A stretch of 64,000 nt of DNA from Cyanobium sp. AMD-g (GTDB lineage: Bacteria; Cyanobacteriota; Cyanobacteriia; PCC-6307; Cyanobiaceae). Under the pieces are notes generated by a model, which was given only the letters and a program-made list of their open reading frames with translations, had not been told where the DNA came from and did not search any database. Of the stretch, positions 29,370-38,969 are shown one piece after another; the first letter of the stretch is position 1, and each line of letters begins with the position of its first letter. A program made the translations under genes and the position numbers. Location of the stretch: assembly GCF_024346395.1 (NCBI RefSeq), contig NZ_JAGQCW010000001.1:496001-560000 (forward strand). Direction: 5' to 3'.

Positions 29370-30911
29370 ATGGCTGGATCCTCAGCTGAGTCTGGCCAGT
29401 CGCGGCGGCCAAGCGCGCCATCACTGGCGGTGATCGGCGCCGGGGTGGCCGGGTGTGCCCTGGCCGCCGGGCTGCGGCGTGGTGGCTGGGACGGCCCGAT
29501 CGACCTGTGGGAGGCGGGTCGGGGTCCCGGAGGCCGGGCCGCCACCCGTCGTTCCCGCCAGGACGCCGGATGGCGCCTCGACCACGGAGCACCCCTGCTC
29601 AACCTGCTGGAGGGCCCCGAACCGGAACTGGTGGCCCCGCTGCTGTCGGGGGGCTGGATCGTGCCCTGGCGGGAGCCGGCGGCGGAACTGCAGACCAATG
29701 GGACCCTGGGGCCAACCGAGGCCGATCCCCTGCTGCGCGGTGTTTTGTACCGGGGCCACCAGGGCATGGACGACCTCTGCCGTGGCCTGCTGGCCCTGGC
29801 CCAGGCCCAGGGGGTGCCCAGCCCCATCGGCCACTACGGCACCCTGGTGCGCCACCTGGAGGTTCGCCCCGAAGGGGGCTGGCGGCTGGCAGACGCCAAC
29901 GGGGCGCTGCTGGGCGAGGCCGACTGGCTGGTGCTCAGCGGCACCCTGCTGGCCCATCCCCGCGCCATGGATCGGTTCGGCTGGCCGGAGCTGCCGCTGC
30001 AGCGGGCGGCAGAGGGCCTGGGCGATGGAGCGCTGGAGGCGGCCCTCGCCGCCCTCGCCAGCATGGAGATGGAGACCCGCACCAACCTGATGCTCACGAT
30101 CGAGCCCGCCGCGGCGGCCCGATGGCTGGCCCTGCCCTTCCGACTGCTCAGCTTTGACAGCCAGGCCCAACGGCGCTGGGGGCTGCGGCGGTTGTCGATT
30201 CAGCCCCTGGCCGATGGCCGCTGCGGCGTCGTGGCCCATGGCTTGCCGGACGCCACGACGGCCGACGACGCCCTGGCAATGGCAGCCCTGGAGGGGGCTG
30301 TCGCCGGCGCCCTGGAGCCCTGGCTCGGGGAGCGGCCCTGCGGCGGTGACGCCCTGGCGGGGTTGGCCCAGCGCCTGCTGATGCGCTGGGGGGCCGCCTT
30401 CCCCGTCACCCCCGGCCTTCCCCCCGCCGCCATGGTGTGTCCCGCCAGCCGGGTGGCCTTCTGCGGTGACTTCATCAATGGACAGGGCTTCGGACGCATC
30501 GAGGGCGCCCTGCGCAGTGCCCAGGCCCTGGCGGGCCGGCTGCTGGCCCTGCTGCTGCTCTGCCTCGCCCTGGCGGGGCCGGCCATGGCGGCGGCGGCCG
30601 AGGCGGTCCCCTACCGCTGTGACGGCGACCTGCTGCTGGCAACAAGCGACAACGGGGCGGTGGATGCCCCGGGCATCCCCAACAGCACCGCTGGCACGGT
30701 GCCAGGCGCCACGGTGCTGCTGGAGTGGCGCGACTTACGTCTGCAGCTGCCGCGCACCAACAATGCCGGTCCCCCCAGCTACACCGACGGGCTCTGGTGG
30801 TGGAGCCTCGAGAATCCGCAGCAGCCCCGCTTCCTGCACCGCCGGGGGGCCATCGAACAGTTCAGCTGTCAGGCAGTTCCTGCCGCAGCGCCGCCAGCCG
30901 ACGGGCGTTGA
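29370..30911 (+). CDS. FAD-dependent oxidoreductase fused to a membrane segment and MliC-like domain
   Basis: 513 residues in one open frame. Residues 1-385 are a renalase-like flavoprotein: dinucleotide-binding VIGAGVAGCALAAGL, EAGRGPGGRAATR, and the C-terminal FAD motif FCGDFINGQGFGRIEGAL. Residues about 389-406 (LLALLLLCLALAGPAMA) look exactly like a signal sequence or membrane helix. The last 100 residues (VPYRCDGDLLLA to FSCQAV) follow the MliC lysozyme-inhibitor pattern, with a Cys near each end (about 415 and 499) and YTDGLWWWS in the middle. I see no in-frame ATG, GTG or TTG that would start a separate secreted protein just before the signal segment, so this reads as a true fusion. 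The 3' end overlaps a convergent gene by 50 bases. Confidence 0.82.
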   Translation: MAGSSAESGQSRRPSAPSLAVIGAGVAGCALAAGLRRGGWDGPIDLWEAGRGPGGRAATRRSRQDAGWRLDHGAPLLNLLEGPEPELVAPLLSGGWIVPWREPAAELQTNGTLGPTEADPLLRGVLYRGHQGMDDLCRGLLALAQAQGVPSPIGHYGTLVRHLEVRPEGGWRLADANGALLGEADWLVLSGTLLAHPRAMDRFGWPELPLQRAAEGLGDGALEAALAALASMEMETRTNLMLTIEPAAAARWLALPFRLLSFDSQAQRRWGLRRLSIQPLADGRCGVVAHGLPDATTADDALAMAALEGAVAGALEPWLGERPCGGDALAGLAQRLLMRWGAAFPVTPGLPPAAMVCPASRVAFCGDFINGQGFGRIEGALRSAQALAGRLLALLLLCLALAGPAMAAAAEAVPYRCDGDLLLATSDNGAVDAPGIPNSTAGTVPGATVLLEWRDLRLQLPRTNNAGPPSYTDGLWWWSLENPQQPRFLHRRGAIEQFSCQAVPAAAPPADGR

Positions 30912-31323
30912 CGCCCAGATCGGAATCCCCCAGCCGCGAGCTGGAGCGGGCCTGCAGCACACCGGCGGAGGGCAGGGCCTGCAGTTCGAGGTCGTCCACG
31001 AAGCCGAACAGCCGGCTGGTGGCGGTGGCATGCAGGTAGGGACCGTCGCGCTCGACGATCCGCACCCCCTCAGTGGTTTCCAGAACGGGCACCAGCGCGC
31101 TCAGGGCCGCCGCCGGATCGCTGAAGCTCCAGTCGACCCTGGCGCAGTGGGCCGGCGCCGCACAGGGGGACAGCGAACCGGCGTGCACCCCGAGTTCCTC
31201 GGGCAGCGGCCCCTCCAGGTGCAGCAGCGAAGCCTGGGCGGGGTCCGGGAGGCCCAGCCCCGCCAACCCCAGCAGCAGGACGAGCAGCAAGGCGGACACC
31301 AGGCGCGGCAAGGACGGGGTCAT
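30862..31323 (-). CDS. DUF1499 family exported protein
   Basis: 153 residues. A signal peptide (about 1-30, PRLVSALLLVLLLGLAGLGL) leads into a mature domain with the DUF1499 signatures: VLETTEGVRIVERDGPYLHATATSRLFGFVDDLEL in pieces, then VLQARSSSRLGDSDLGVNARR. The family is common in cyanobacteria and chloroplast lineages; function unknown. The end overlaps the flavoprotein-MliC gene antisense by 50 bases. Confidence 0.88.
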   Translation of the reverse strand: MTPSLPRLVSALLLVLLLGLAGLGLPDPAQASLLHLEGPLPEELGVHAGSLSPCAAPAHCARVDWSFSDPAAALSALVPVLETTEGVRIVERDGPYLHATATSRLFGFVDDLELQALPSAGVLQARSSSRLGDSDLGVNARRLAALRQELPDS

Positions 31324-31372
31324 GGAGAGGTGGGGAGCGAGGCGCAGGGCCGGGACTTCCAGGATGGCCGGT

Positions 31373-32269
31373 TCAGGCCCCGGCCCGCCAGGCGGCAGCA
31401 ACCCGCTCAGGTTGGTCGATGTGGGGCAGGTGGCCGCAGGCCGCCAGTTCGGTGATGCGGGAGCCCAGCAACGCCTGGGCGGCTTGTTTCTGCGGCGCGC
31501 GCAGGATCCGGTCGTCGGCGCCCCAGAGCACCACCAGCGGCTGGGGAGGCAGGGGGGCGCCGCAACCGGCGAAGCCGCCACTGCGGGCGAAGCGTCGCAA
31601 GGCCTCGGCCCAGCCCGGCGCCCTGAGGTGCAGCGAGGCGATCTCCAGCTCCGCCGGCCCCACGTCCCGATCCGGGTCGGCAAAGGCGCTGCGACAAAGG
31701 CCGCCGCGCACCTTCGGCAGGGCCAGGAAGCGCACCCCCAGCCCATCCAGCAGGGGCGGCAGGGGCATGGGGCGGCCGGTGAGTCCGGCCGGGGCCAGCA
31801 GCAGCAACCGCTCGAAGCGCCCGGGCTGGCGCCGGGCCAGGGCCACCGCCACCGCGCCGCCCATCGAGGCGCCGATCAGGCCCAGCCTCTGCTCCGCGGC
31901 AAGCCCCTGGCGGTCCAACGCCTCCAGCCAGGCCTCCAGGTGCTGCAGCACAGCCTCGGGGGTGTAGTCGCGCTCGGCGGGCCTGGGGCAGAAGCCGAAG
32001 CCATGCAGGTCCGGGATCAGCAGCCGGTGACGCGTGGCCAGCAGGGGCGCCAGGCGACGGAACTCCAGGAAGGAACTGTCGAAACCGTGCAGCAGCAGCA
32101 GGGGCGGCCCTTCCCCCAGCACCGCCACCGGCCAGCGCTCGGGGTGCCCGGGCAGCTCCCACCACTGCACCTGGCCCGCCAGAGCGCGCCCCAACGGGTC
32201 GAGCAGGGAGTCGGCGGCGGCGCTGACCAGCTCACGGCCCGTGGGCGCGCTGACGAGGCCGGAGCTCAC
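31373..32269 (-). CDS. alpha/beta-hydrolase
   Basis: 298 residues. The oxyanion-hole segment LLLLHGFDSSFLEFRRL, nucleophile elbow IGASMGGAVAVALA, the acid in VLWGADDRI and the histidine in ACGHLPHIDQPE make a complete Ser-Asp-His set. In cyanobacteria such proteins act on esters of chlorophyll, carotenoids or lipids; the substrate is unknown. It overlaps the GldA-like gene by 4 bases (start of this gene on the stop of that one), so they share a transcript. Confidence 0.9.
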   Translation of the reverse strand: MSSGLVSAPTGRELVSAAADSLLDPLGRALAGQVQWWELPGHPERWPVAVLGEGPPLLLLHGFDSSFLEFRRLAPLLATRHRLLIPDLHGFGFCPRPAERDYTPEAVLQHLEAWLEALDRQGLAAEQRLGLIGASMGGAVAVALARRQPGRFERLLLLAPAGLTGRPMPLPPLLDGLGVRFLALPKVRGGLCRSAFADPDRDVGPAELEIASLHLRAPGWAEALRRFARSGGFAGCGAPLPPQPLVVLWGADDRILRAPQKQAAQALLGSRITELAACGHLPHIDQPERVAAAWRAGA

Positions 32270-33369
32270 GCCTGCCGCCGGTCAGCGGTGGCGCCCACCA
32301 TGGCGGCCAGCAGGTCTTCCGGGGCCACCGCGAAGGGCAGGTGGTGCAGGTCGGAGCCCTCGCGGCAGGCGAAGCGGCAGACCTGACGCAATTCCTCGAG
32401 GGTGGCACCGCCAAGCCCCAGGGCCTCGAGATCGGTGGGCAGTCCCAACCGGCGGAAGAAGGGGAGCAACTGGCGACGGGCCTGGGCCGCAAGCCGGTTG
32501 CCGGCCAGCTGCTCCTCCAACCAGAGCTGGACCAACACCCCGAAGCCCACCTTCTCGCCATGGAGCTGGCCGTGGGTGGCGGCGAGCTGGGTGAGACCGT
32601 TGTGGACGGCATGGGCGGCCACGGTGCGGCAACGGGCGCCGCCGATGCCGCCGATCAGCCCGGCGGTGAGGGCACAGCCCTCGGCCACCCGTACCCAGGC
32701 TTCGCTGTTCGGGTCGGCCAGGGCGGCTTCCCCCTCCAGCAGCAGCAGATCCCGCAGCAGGCGGGCCATCTGAACCGCCTGCTGCACCAGGCCATCAGCA
32801 CTGGAGCCGCTGCTCACCGAGGCCTCGTACCACTTGGCCACCGCATCGGCGATGCCGCTGGCCAGGGTGCGCGCCGGAGCCTGCCGCACCAGATGGTGGT
32901 CGAAGACGAGCAGATCCGGGCAGCGCTCGAGGGCCACATCGCCCAGGAAGGCGCCTTCCGGGGTGTACACGTTGGCCAGGGCTGTCCAGCCGGCACAGGT
33001 GGCGGCGCTGGTGGGCACCGTGATGCAAGGCAGGCCAAGGCGGTGGGCGAGCAGCTTGCCCGCGTCCAGGACCTTGCCGCCACCGGCGGCGATCAGGGCA
33101 TCACAGCCGGCGGTGCGGGCGTGTTCGGCCAGGGGCACCAGGTCTTCGTCGCAGCAGTCGCGGAAGCCCTGGCTGGCCACCGGGCTGGCACCGGCCCGCT
33201 CCAGATCAACCAGCAGCTGCTGACGCAGGCCATAGGTGGAAGCGCTGCGCCCCACCAGGAAGGGACGGTGACCCAGGGCCACAAGGCGAGGCAGAGCCTG
33301 CGGCCAGGCTCCCTCGCCACGCAGCACCAGGGCCGGAGCGATGGCATGGGTCTGCAGGGAATCCGTCAT
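32266..33369 (-). CDS. iron/zinc-containing alcohol dehydrogenase, glycerol dehydrogenase-like
   Basis: 367 residues. NAD-binding AAGGGKVLDAGKLLAHRL and TVPTSAATCAGW are GldA-like. Metal ligands are visible as Asp in SGIADAVAKWYE, His in AAHAVHNGL and His in QLHGEKVGFG. The family includes glycerol, glycerol-1-phosphate and related polyol dehydrogenases; the exact substrate cannot be read. An 11-bp stem-loop (33370-33405) abuts the start codon at 33369. The gene is downstream of clpC and overlaps the following hydrolase gene. Confidence 0.87.
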   Translation of the reverse strand: MTDSLQTHAIAPALVLRGEGAWPQALPRLVALGHRPFLVGRSASTYGLRQQLLVDLERAGASPVASQGFRDCCDEDLVPLAEHARTAGCDALIAAGGGKVLDAGKLLAHRLGLPCITVPTSAATCAGWTALANVYTPEGAFLGDVALERCPDLLVFDHHLVRQAPARTLASGIADAVAKWYEASVSSGSSADGLVQQAVQMARLLRDLLLLEGEAALADPNSEAWVRVAEGCALTAGLIGGIGGARCRTVAAHAVHNGLTQLAATHGQLHGEKVGFGVLVQLWLEEQLAGNRLAAQARRQLLPFFRRLGLPTDLEALGLGGATLEELRQVCRFACREGSDLHHLPFAVAPEDLLAAMVGATADRRQA

Positions 33370-33405
33370 GGCCGACTTCTGATCACTGAAATGTAGAAGT
33401 CGGCC
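33370..33405 (-). promoter_or_regulatory. stem-loop between clpC and the GldA-like gene
   Basis: Arms GGCCGACTTCT and AGAAGTCGGCC pair perfectly (11 bp) around a 14-base loop. It fills most of the 54-base gap after clpC and ends directly against the start codon of the next gene. There is no T-run, so it is not a classic terminator; it could protect the clpC mRNA end or limit ribosome access downstream. Confidence 0.6.
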
Positions 33406-33423
33406 GTACGGTGTCGTGACGAC

Positions 33424-35985
33424 TCAGGCGCTGGCGCCGGCCAGCTCCGGCAACGGAGGGGTGATCGACTGCTTGCGGATCACCACCTGCTTGTCGTCAT
33501 CGACATCCACCAGACAGGCGTCGCCCTCGCCGATCCGGCCGGAGAGGAATTCCTCGGCCAGCGAATCCTCGAGCAGACGCATCACGGCACGACGCAAGGG
33601 CCGGGCACCGTAGCTGGGGTTGTAGCCCTCTTCCACGAGACGCTCTTTGAAGGCCTCGGTGACGGACATGCCGATCCCCTTGTCCTGCATGCGGGCGAAG
33701 ACCTCCCGCAGCATGATCTCAGCGATCAACTTGACCTCGTCGCGAGTGAGCTGACGGAAGACGATGATCTCGTCGAGACGGTTAAGGAACTCGGGGCGGA
33801 AGTACTGCTTGAGTTCCTCGTTGACGAGCGAACGGATGCGGTTGTACTGGGTTTCCTCCACATCACCACCGCCGAATTCGAAGCCCAGGCCACCGCCGCC
33901 CTTCTCGATCACCTTCGAACCGATGTTCGAGGTCATGATGATCAGGGTGTTCTTGAAGTCGACCGTCCGACCCTTGGAGTCGGTGAGCCGGCCATCCTCC
34001 AGCAGTTGCAGCAGGAGGTTGAACACATCGGGGTGGGCCTTCTCGATCTCGTCGAAGAGCACCACGGTGTAAGGACGGCGGCGTACGGCCTCGGTGAGCT
34101 GGCCGCCCTCGTTGAAGCCCACGTAGCCAGGAGGCGACCCGATCAGCTTGCTGACGGTGTGGCGCTCCATGAACTCGCTCATGTCCAGGCGGATCATGGC
34201 GTCTTCGCTGCCGAAGAAATAGGCCGCCAGGGCCTTGGTGAGTTCCGTCTTGCCGACACCGGTGGGGCCGGAGAAGATGAAGCTGGCGATGGGGCGGTTG
34301 GGGTTCTTCAGACCGACGCGGGCCCGGCGGATGGCCCGGGACACGGCCTTGACAGCCTCGTCCTGGCCGATCAGGCGCTGGTGGAGGGTCTCCTCCATGT
34401 TGAGCAGCTTCACCGACTCGCTCTCGGTGAGCTTCTGCACGGGCACACCGGTCCAGGAGGCGACGATCTGGGCGATGTCCTCCTCGGTGACCAGGGGGGC
34501 ACGGCTTTCATCGGTGCCACCGTCATCGGCGGGAGCAATACCGGCAAAAGAGGATCCTTGCGCTTCAGCCGCGGCAGGGGCGACGGCGGCGGGTTCGTCG
34601 TCGCGGCGGGCCTGGAGGATCGAGCGGATCTGGTCGCGCAGTTCCACTTCCTTGTCGCGCAGTTCACCGGCCTTGGTGAAGTCCTGCTGGCGGACGGCGT
34701 CCTCCTTCTCCTTCTGCACCCCACGCAGCTGCTTATCGACCTCCTTGGCCGCCGGGGGCAGCTTGGAGTTGAGCAGCCGCACGCGGCTGCCGGCCTCGTC
34801 GATCAGGTCGATGGCCTTGTCGGGCAGGAAGCGGTCGCTGATGTAGCGGTCGCCCAGGGTGGCGGCGGCCACGAGCGCCTCATCGCTGATCTTGAGGCGG
34901 TGGTGCTGCTCGTAGCGCTCGCGCAGACCCTTGAGGATCTCGATCGTGTCGATGACGGAGGGCTCGCCCACCATCACGGGCTGGAAGCGGCGCTCGAGGG
35001 CGGCATCGCGCTCAATGTGCTTGCGGTACTCATCGAGGGTGGTGGCGCCGATGCACTGCAGCTCGCCCCTGGCCAGGGCGGGCTTGAGGATGTTGGCGGC
35101 ATCGATGGCGCCTTCGGCAGCACCGGCACCGATCAGGGTGTGCACCTCGTCGATCACCAGGATCACGTTCCCGGCGGAGCGGATTTCCTCCATGATCTTC
35201 TTGAGGCGCTCCTCGAACTCACCGCGGTACTTGGTGCCGGCCACCAGCAGGCCGATGTCGAGGGTGAGGACCCGCTTGTCCTCAAGGATGTCGGGGATCT
35301 CGCCCTGGGTGATGCGCTGGGCCAGGCCTTCAGCGATGGCGGTCTTGCCGACGCCGGGCTCGCCGATCAGAACGGGGTTGTTCTTGGTGCGGCGACCCAG
35401 GATCTGGATCACCCGATCGATCTCGTTGTGGCGGCCCACGACGGGGTCGAGCTTGGCCTCGGCGGCCATCTGGGTGAGATTGCTGCCGAACTCATCGAGG
35501 GTGGGGGTCTTGGTGGATCCCTTGCCCGAGCTGCCGGACGCCACTTCGGCCGTCTCGCCCAGCATGCGGATCACCTGGGTGCGGACCTTGGCCAGGTCGA
35601 CGCCGAGGTTTTCAAGCACGCGGGCGGCGACGCCCTCGCCCTCGCGGATGAGCCCGAGCAGGAGATGCTCGGTGCCGATGTAGTTGTGGCCGAGCTGGCG
35701 GGCTTCCTCAAGGGAAAGCTCCAGCACCCGCTTGGCCCGAGGGGTGAACGGAATCTCAACGGCAACGAAGCCGGAGCCCCGGCCGATGATCTTCTCGACC
35801 TCGACCCGGGCGTCCTTGAGGTTGACCCCCATCGACTTGAGGACCTTGGCGGCGACACCGGTGCCTTCGCCGATCAGGCCCAGCAGGATCTGCTCGGTGC
35901 CGACGAAGTTGTGGCCGAGGCGGCGGGCCTCTTCCTGGGCCAGCATGATCACCTTGATGGCCTTCTCGGTAAACCGCTCGAACAT
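33424..35985 (-). CDS. clpC: ATP-dependent Clp protease ATPase subunit ClpC
   Basis: 853 residues, the usual length. Order: two N-terminal repeats (1-145), first AAA+ domain with GEPGVGKT, middle domain with a UVR-like coiled segment ([21 protein letters not shown]), second AAA+ domain with GPTGVGKT, and a ClpP-docking loop containing LGF ([11 protein letters not shown]). ClpC unfolds proteins and feeds them to ClpP/ClpR in cyanobacteria and chloroplasts; it is normally essential there. Start at 35985 ([21 protein letters not shown]) matches the family. The 177-base gap upstream is AT-rich and should hold its promoter. Confidence 0.97.
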   Translation of the reverse strand: MFERFTEKAIKVIMLAQEEARRLGHNFVGTEQILLGLIGEGTGVAAKVLKSMGVNLKDARVEVEKIIGRGSGFVAVEIPFTPRAKRVLELSLEEARQLGHNYIGTEHLLLGLIREGEGVAARVLENLGVDLAKVRTQVIRMLGETAEVASGSSGKGSTKTPTLDEFGSNLTQMAAEAKLDPVVGRHNEIDRVIQILGRRTKNNPVLIGEPGVGKTAIAEGLAQRITQGEIPDILEDKRVLTLDIGLLVAGTKYRGEFEERLKKIMEEIRSAGNVILVIDEVHTLIGAGAAEGAIDAANILKPALARGELQCIGATTLDEYRKHIERDAALERRFQPVMVGEPSVIDTIEILKGLRERYEQHHRLKISDEALVAAATLGDRYISDRFLPDKAIDLIDEAGSRVRLLNSKLPPAAKEVDKQLRGVQKEKEDAVRQQDFTKAGELRDKEVELRDQIRSILQARRDDEPAAVAPAAAEAQGSSFAGIAPADDGGTDESRAPLVTEEDIAQIVASWTGVPVQKLTESESVKLLNMEETLHQRLIGQDEAVKAVSRAIRRARVGLKNPNRPIASFIFSGPTGVGKTELTKALAAYFFGSEDAMIRLDMSEFMERHTVSKLIGSPPGYVGFNEGGQLTEAVRRRPYTVVLFDEIEKAHPDVFNLLLQLLEDGRLTDSKGRTVDFKNTLIIMTSNIGSKVIEKGGGGLGFEFGGGDVEETQYNRIRSLVNEELKQYFRPEFLNRLDEIIVFRQLTRDEVKLIAEIMLREVFARMQDKGIGMSVTEAFKERLVEEGYNPSYGARPLRRAVMRLLEDSLAEEFLSGRIGEGDACLVDVDDDKQVVIRKQSITPPLPELAGASA

Positions 35986-36162
35986 GGGGCGGGACCTGAT
36001 GCAAGTGCAACCAACCTATCAGGATTGAAGGGCTGCGTGGGAGCGCGGAGACACTCTCAGGCCAAAGCGCTGCGCCGCAGGCGCTCAGGGGTGGATGAAA
36101 ACAAACAACACGTCAAGATTTGCGGGATGTAGGTATAGATATCTACGGTTATCCGCACCCTT

Positions 36163-36633
36163 TCACCTCTTCAGGTTGACCCATTGGATCAGGGCATCGT
36201 CGCCACTGCGGTAGTAACCACGACGGATGCCGGCGGTGCGGAACCCCAGGGCCTCATACAGACCCTTTCCAGGGCCGTTCGTCGCCGAAACCTCCAGGGT
36301 GGCCCGGGTGGCACCGCTGCGCCGCCCGGCCTGCATCAGCTCCCGGAGGATCCGGCTCCCCAGTCCCAGGCGTCGGTGGCCAGGGGCCACCGCCACCAGA
36401 GTGATGTGGAGCTCGTCGACCACCAGCCAGCCGCAGGCCATGGCCAGCAGCTCCTGCCCCTGGCGCAATCCCAGCCCTGGCCTGGCCTCCTCCTCCAGCT
36501 CCCGCTGCCACTGGGCCAGGCTCCAGATGCCGCCGAGGGCGGCCCGATCCAGCTCCAGGCAGGCACCTGCGTGCTTCGCGGCCAGTTGGATCAGGGTCGG
36601 GGTTGGCAGCGGTGACGGGGACGGCACAGCCAC
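36163..36633 (-). CDS. rimI: ribosomal-protein-alanine N-acetyltransferase RimI
   Basis: 156 residues, a single GNAT domain: ITLVAVAPGHRRLGLGSRIL is the acetyl-CoA motif A (R/Q-x-x-G-x-G/A), and ATLEVSATNGPGKGLYEALGF and RRGYYRSGDDALIQ are the RimI-type end. It acetylates the N-terminus of ribosomal protein S18. The ATG at 36633 leaves 56 bases to the divergent lysA start. Confidence 0.85.
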   Translation of the reverse strand: MAVPSPSPLPTPTLIQLAAKHAGACLELDRAALGGIWSLAQWQRELEEEARPGLGLRQGQELLAMACGWLVVDELHITLVAVAPGHRRLGLGSRILRELMQAGRRSGATRATLEVSATNGPGKGLYEALGFRTAGIRRGYYRSGDDALIQWVNLKR

Positions 36634-36689
36634 AGGGCGCGGAGATCCTTACGATCAGACATCTTGATCTCTTCCCCGGGCAGGCCGTC

Positions 36690-38105
36690 ATGGTGACCAG
36701 CGCATCTCCGGCGACCGATTCGGTCGCCCCTGCCGCCGGGGAAGCGGCGGCGCCGTTCGAGCAGGGTCTCGATCGCCTCAGCCCCAACCGCAACCTGGCC
36801 CCGCTCAGCGCCCGGCTCGATGCCCTGGGCCGGCTGGAGGTGGGCGGGGTATCCCTGGCCGACCTGGCCCAGACCTACGGCACACCGCTGTATGTGCTCG
36901 ACGAGGAGACATTGCGGGCCACCTGCAGGGCCTACCGGCAGGCGTTGGCCGCCCACTACCCGGGCGAGGCGCTGGCCCTCTATGCCTCCAAGGCCAACAG
37001 CTCCCTGGCGATCACGGCGCTGGTGGCCTCCGAGGGCCTCGGCCTCGATGCCGTCTCGGCCGGCGAACTGCTCACGGCGCTGCAGGGCGGCATGCCGGCC
37101 GAGCGGATCGTCTTCCATGGCAACAACAAGTCAGCCGAGGAGCTCCAGCTCGCCATCGACCGCGGCGTCACGGTGGTGCTCGACAACTGGAACGACATTG
37201 CGCTGCTCTCCTCCCTGGCGGCCGGGCGGGCCAGGCCGGTGCGGGTGCTGGTGCGTTTCACGCCCGGCATCGAGTGCCACACCCACGAGTACATCCGCAC
37301 CGGTCACCTCGACAGCAAATTCGGCTTCGACCCCGACCAGCTGGAGTCCGTGCTGAGCCACCTGGCCGGCTGCGCCTGGGCCCGCGTGGATGGCCTGCAT
37401 GCCCACATCGGCTCCCAGATCTTTGAGCTCGAACCCCACCGCGACCTGGCGGCGGTGATGGCCGAGGCCCTGGTCCTGGCCCGTTCCCTGGGCCACCCCT
37501 GCGGCGACCTCAATGTCGGCGGCGGCCTCGGCATTCGTTATGTGGGCTCGGATGACCCCCCGAGCATCCAGGAGTGGGTGCGGGTGGTGGCGGGGGCCGT
37601 CGCGGAGGCCTGCAACCAGCGCCAGCTGGTGCTGCCGCGGCTGCTCTGCGAACCCGGCCGCTCCCTGGTGGCCACGGCCGGCCTGACCCTCTACACGGTG
37701 GGTAGCCGCAAGCAGATCCCCGGCCTGCGGACCTACCTGTCGGTGGATGGCGGCATGAGCGACAACCCCCGGCCGATCACGTACCAATCCCTTTACACCG
37801 CTGTGCTGGCCGACCGGCCCCTGGCCGAAGCCACCGAGGTGGTGACCGTGGCCGGCAAGCATTGCGAGTCCGGCGATGTGCTGCTGCGCGACATCCGCCT
37901 GCCGGCCGCCTCCCCGGGCGACGTCCTCGCCGTGTTCGCCACCGGGGCCTACAACGCCGCGATGGCGTCCAACTACAACCGCATCCCGAGGCCGGCGGCG
38001 GTGCTCGTCCATGACGGCGTGGCCGATGTGGTGCAGCGGCGGGAGCAGCCGGAAGACCTACTGCGCTACGACGTTCTGCCCCACCGTCTCCTGCCGGTAT
38101 CCTGA
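36690..38105 (+). CDS. lysA: diaminopimelate decarboxylase
   Basis: 471 residues. The PLP lysine lies in ALYASKANSSLAI, the phosphate loop in GGGLGIRY, and the active-site cysteine region is KHCESGDVLL; HAHIGSQIFE and EPGRSLVATAG are also diagnostic. It makes L-lysine from meso-diaminopimelate. The ATG at 36690 adds about 50 residues before the barrel, as in other cyanobacteria. It leads a plus-strand run lysA-cdaA-uppS-bioB-trhO-GST. Confidence 0.95.
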   Translation: MVTSASPATDSVAPAAGEAAAPFEQGLDRLSPNRNLAPLSARLDALGRLEVGGVSLADLAQTYGTPLYVLDEETLRATCRAYRQALAAHYPGEALALYASKANSSLAITALVASEGLGLDAVSAGELLTALQGGMPAERIVFHGNNKSAEELQLAIDRGVTVVLDNWNDIALLSSLAAGRARPVRVLVRFTPGIECHTHEYIRTGHLDSKFGFDPDQLESVLSHLAGCAWARVDGLHAHIGSQIFELEPHRDLAAVMAEALVLARSLGHPCGDLNVGGGLGIRYVGSDDPPSIQEWVRVVAGAVAEACNQRQLVLPRLLCEPGRSLVATAGLTLYTVGSRKQIPGLRTYLSVDGGMSDNPRPITYQSLYTAVLADRPLAEATEVVTVAGKHCESGDVLLRDIRLPAASPGDVLAVFATGAYNAAMASNYNRIPRPAAVLVHDGVADVVQRREQPEDLLRYDVLPHRLLPVS

Positions 38106-38153
38106 CCCCGTCAGGCGGCCTTCCCTGGAACCGGCCTGCCCATCTGTCTTGTT

Positions 38154-38969
38154 GTGATCTGGCTGCGGCTCATCGATTTCCGCCTGCTGCTGGATCTCCT
38201 GTTCGCCTCGCTGCTGGGGCTGCTGCTGCTCGGCCGTGTCACCGAGGCCCGCACGCTCTGGCTGCTGCGGGGCTATCTGTTTCTGGTGGCGCTGGCCTGG
38301 TTCGTGCAGCGCTACGCCAACCTGCCACTGACCAGCAGCCTGGTGGACGCCCTGGTGCTGGCCTGCAGCCTCGCCCTGGCGATCCTGTGGCAGGGGGAAC
38401 TGCGGCGCCTGATGGAGCTGCTGGGTACCGGACGCCTGGGCGTGCTGTTCGCCGATCGCAGCCGTGATCAGCTGGCGTCGGGGTCGGTGAGCATGCTCAC
38501 CGAGGCCGCTGGCCGCCTGTCCCAGGCCCGATGCGGTGCCCTGATCGTGCTCGACCTGGGCAGCGATCTGCGCCCCGAAGACTTCCTCAACCCCGGCATC
38601 CGCATCGACGCCCATCTCTCCGTCGAGCTGATGCTGAACCTCTTCGCCGTGGACACGCCCCTGCACGACGGCGCCGTGCTGGTCCAGAAGAACCGCATCG
38701 TGGCGGCCGGTGTGATCCTGCCCCTCTCGCGCCAGGGCCTGAACCGTTATGGCACCCGTCACCTCGCCGCTATGGGGCTGACCGAACGCCATGACGGCTG
38801 CATCTGCATCGTGGTCTCAGAGGAAACGGGCACCCTGTCGCTGGCCTCCCAGGGCCGGCTGGAGCGGCCCATCACCAGTAGCCGGCTGCACGACCTGCTC
38901 ACCGAGGCCCTGGCCTCCGCACCCACGGGGCGTAGCGTGTCCACGGACTTGCCGGAACACCGCGGATGA
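38154..38969 (+). CDS. cdaA: diadenylate cyclase CdaA (c-di-AMP synthase)
   Basis: 271 residues: three membrane helices ([49 protein letters not shown]) followed by the DAC domain. The DGA motif is present ([11 protein letters not shown]). The second motif, RHR in most family members, reads RHL here (GTRHLAAMG). c-di-AMP controls potassium/osmotic balance and night survival in cyanobacteria. GTG start; the stop overlaps the uppS start by 4 bases, linking c-di-AMP synthesis and cell-wall lipid carrier in one operon. Confidence 0.92.
   Translation: MIWLRLIDFRLLLDLLFASLLGLLLLGRVTEARTLWLLRGYLFLVALAWFVQRYANLPLTSSLVDALVLACSLALAILWQGELRRLMELLGTGRLGVLFADRSRDQLASGSVSMLTEAAGRLSQARCGALIVLDLGSDLRPEDFLNPGIRIDAHLSVELMLNLFAVDTPLHDGAVLVQKNRIVAAGVILPLSRQGLNRYGTRHLAAMGLTERHDGCICIVVSEETGTLSLASQGRLERPITSSRLHDLLTEALASAPTGRSVSTDLPEHRG

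Noticed and set aside
36136-36145. TAGATATCTA palindrome upstream of clpC
   Set aside because: Only 5-base arms in an AT-rich spot; too short to call an operator, and no well-spaced -35/-10 pair goes with it.
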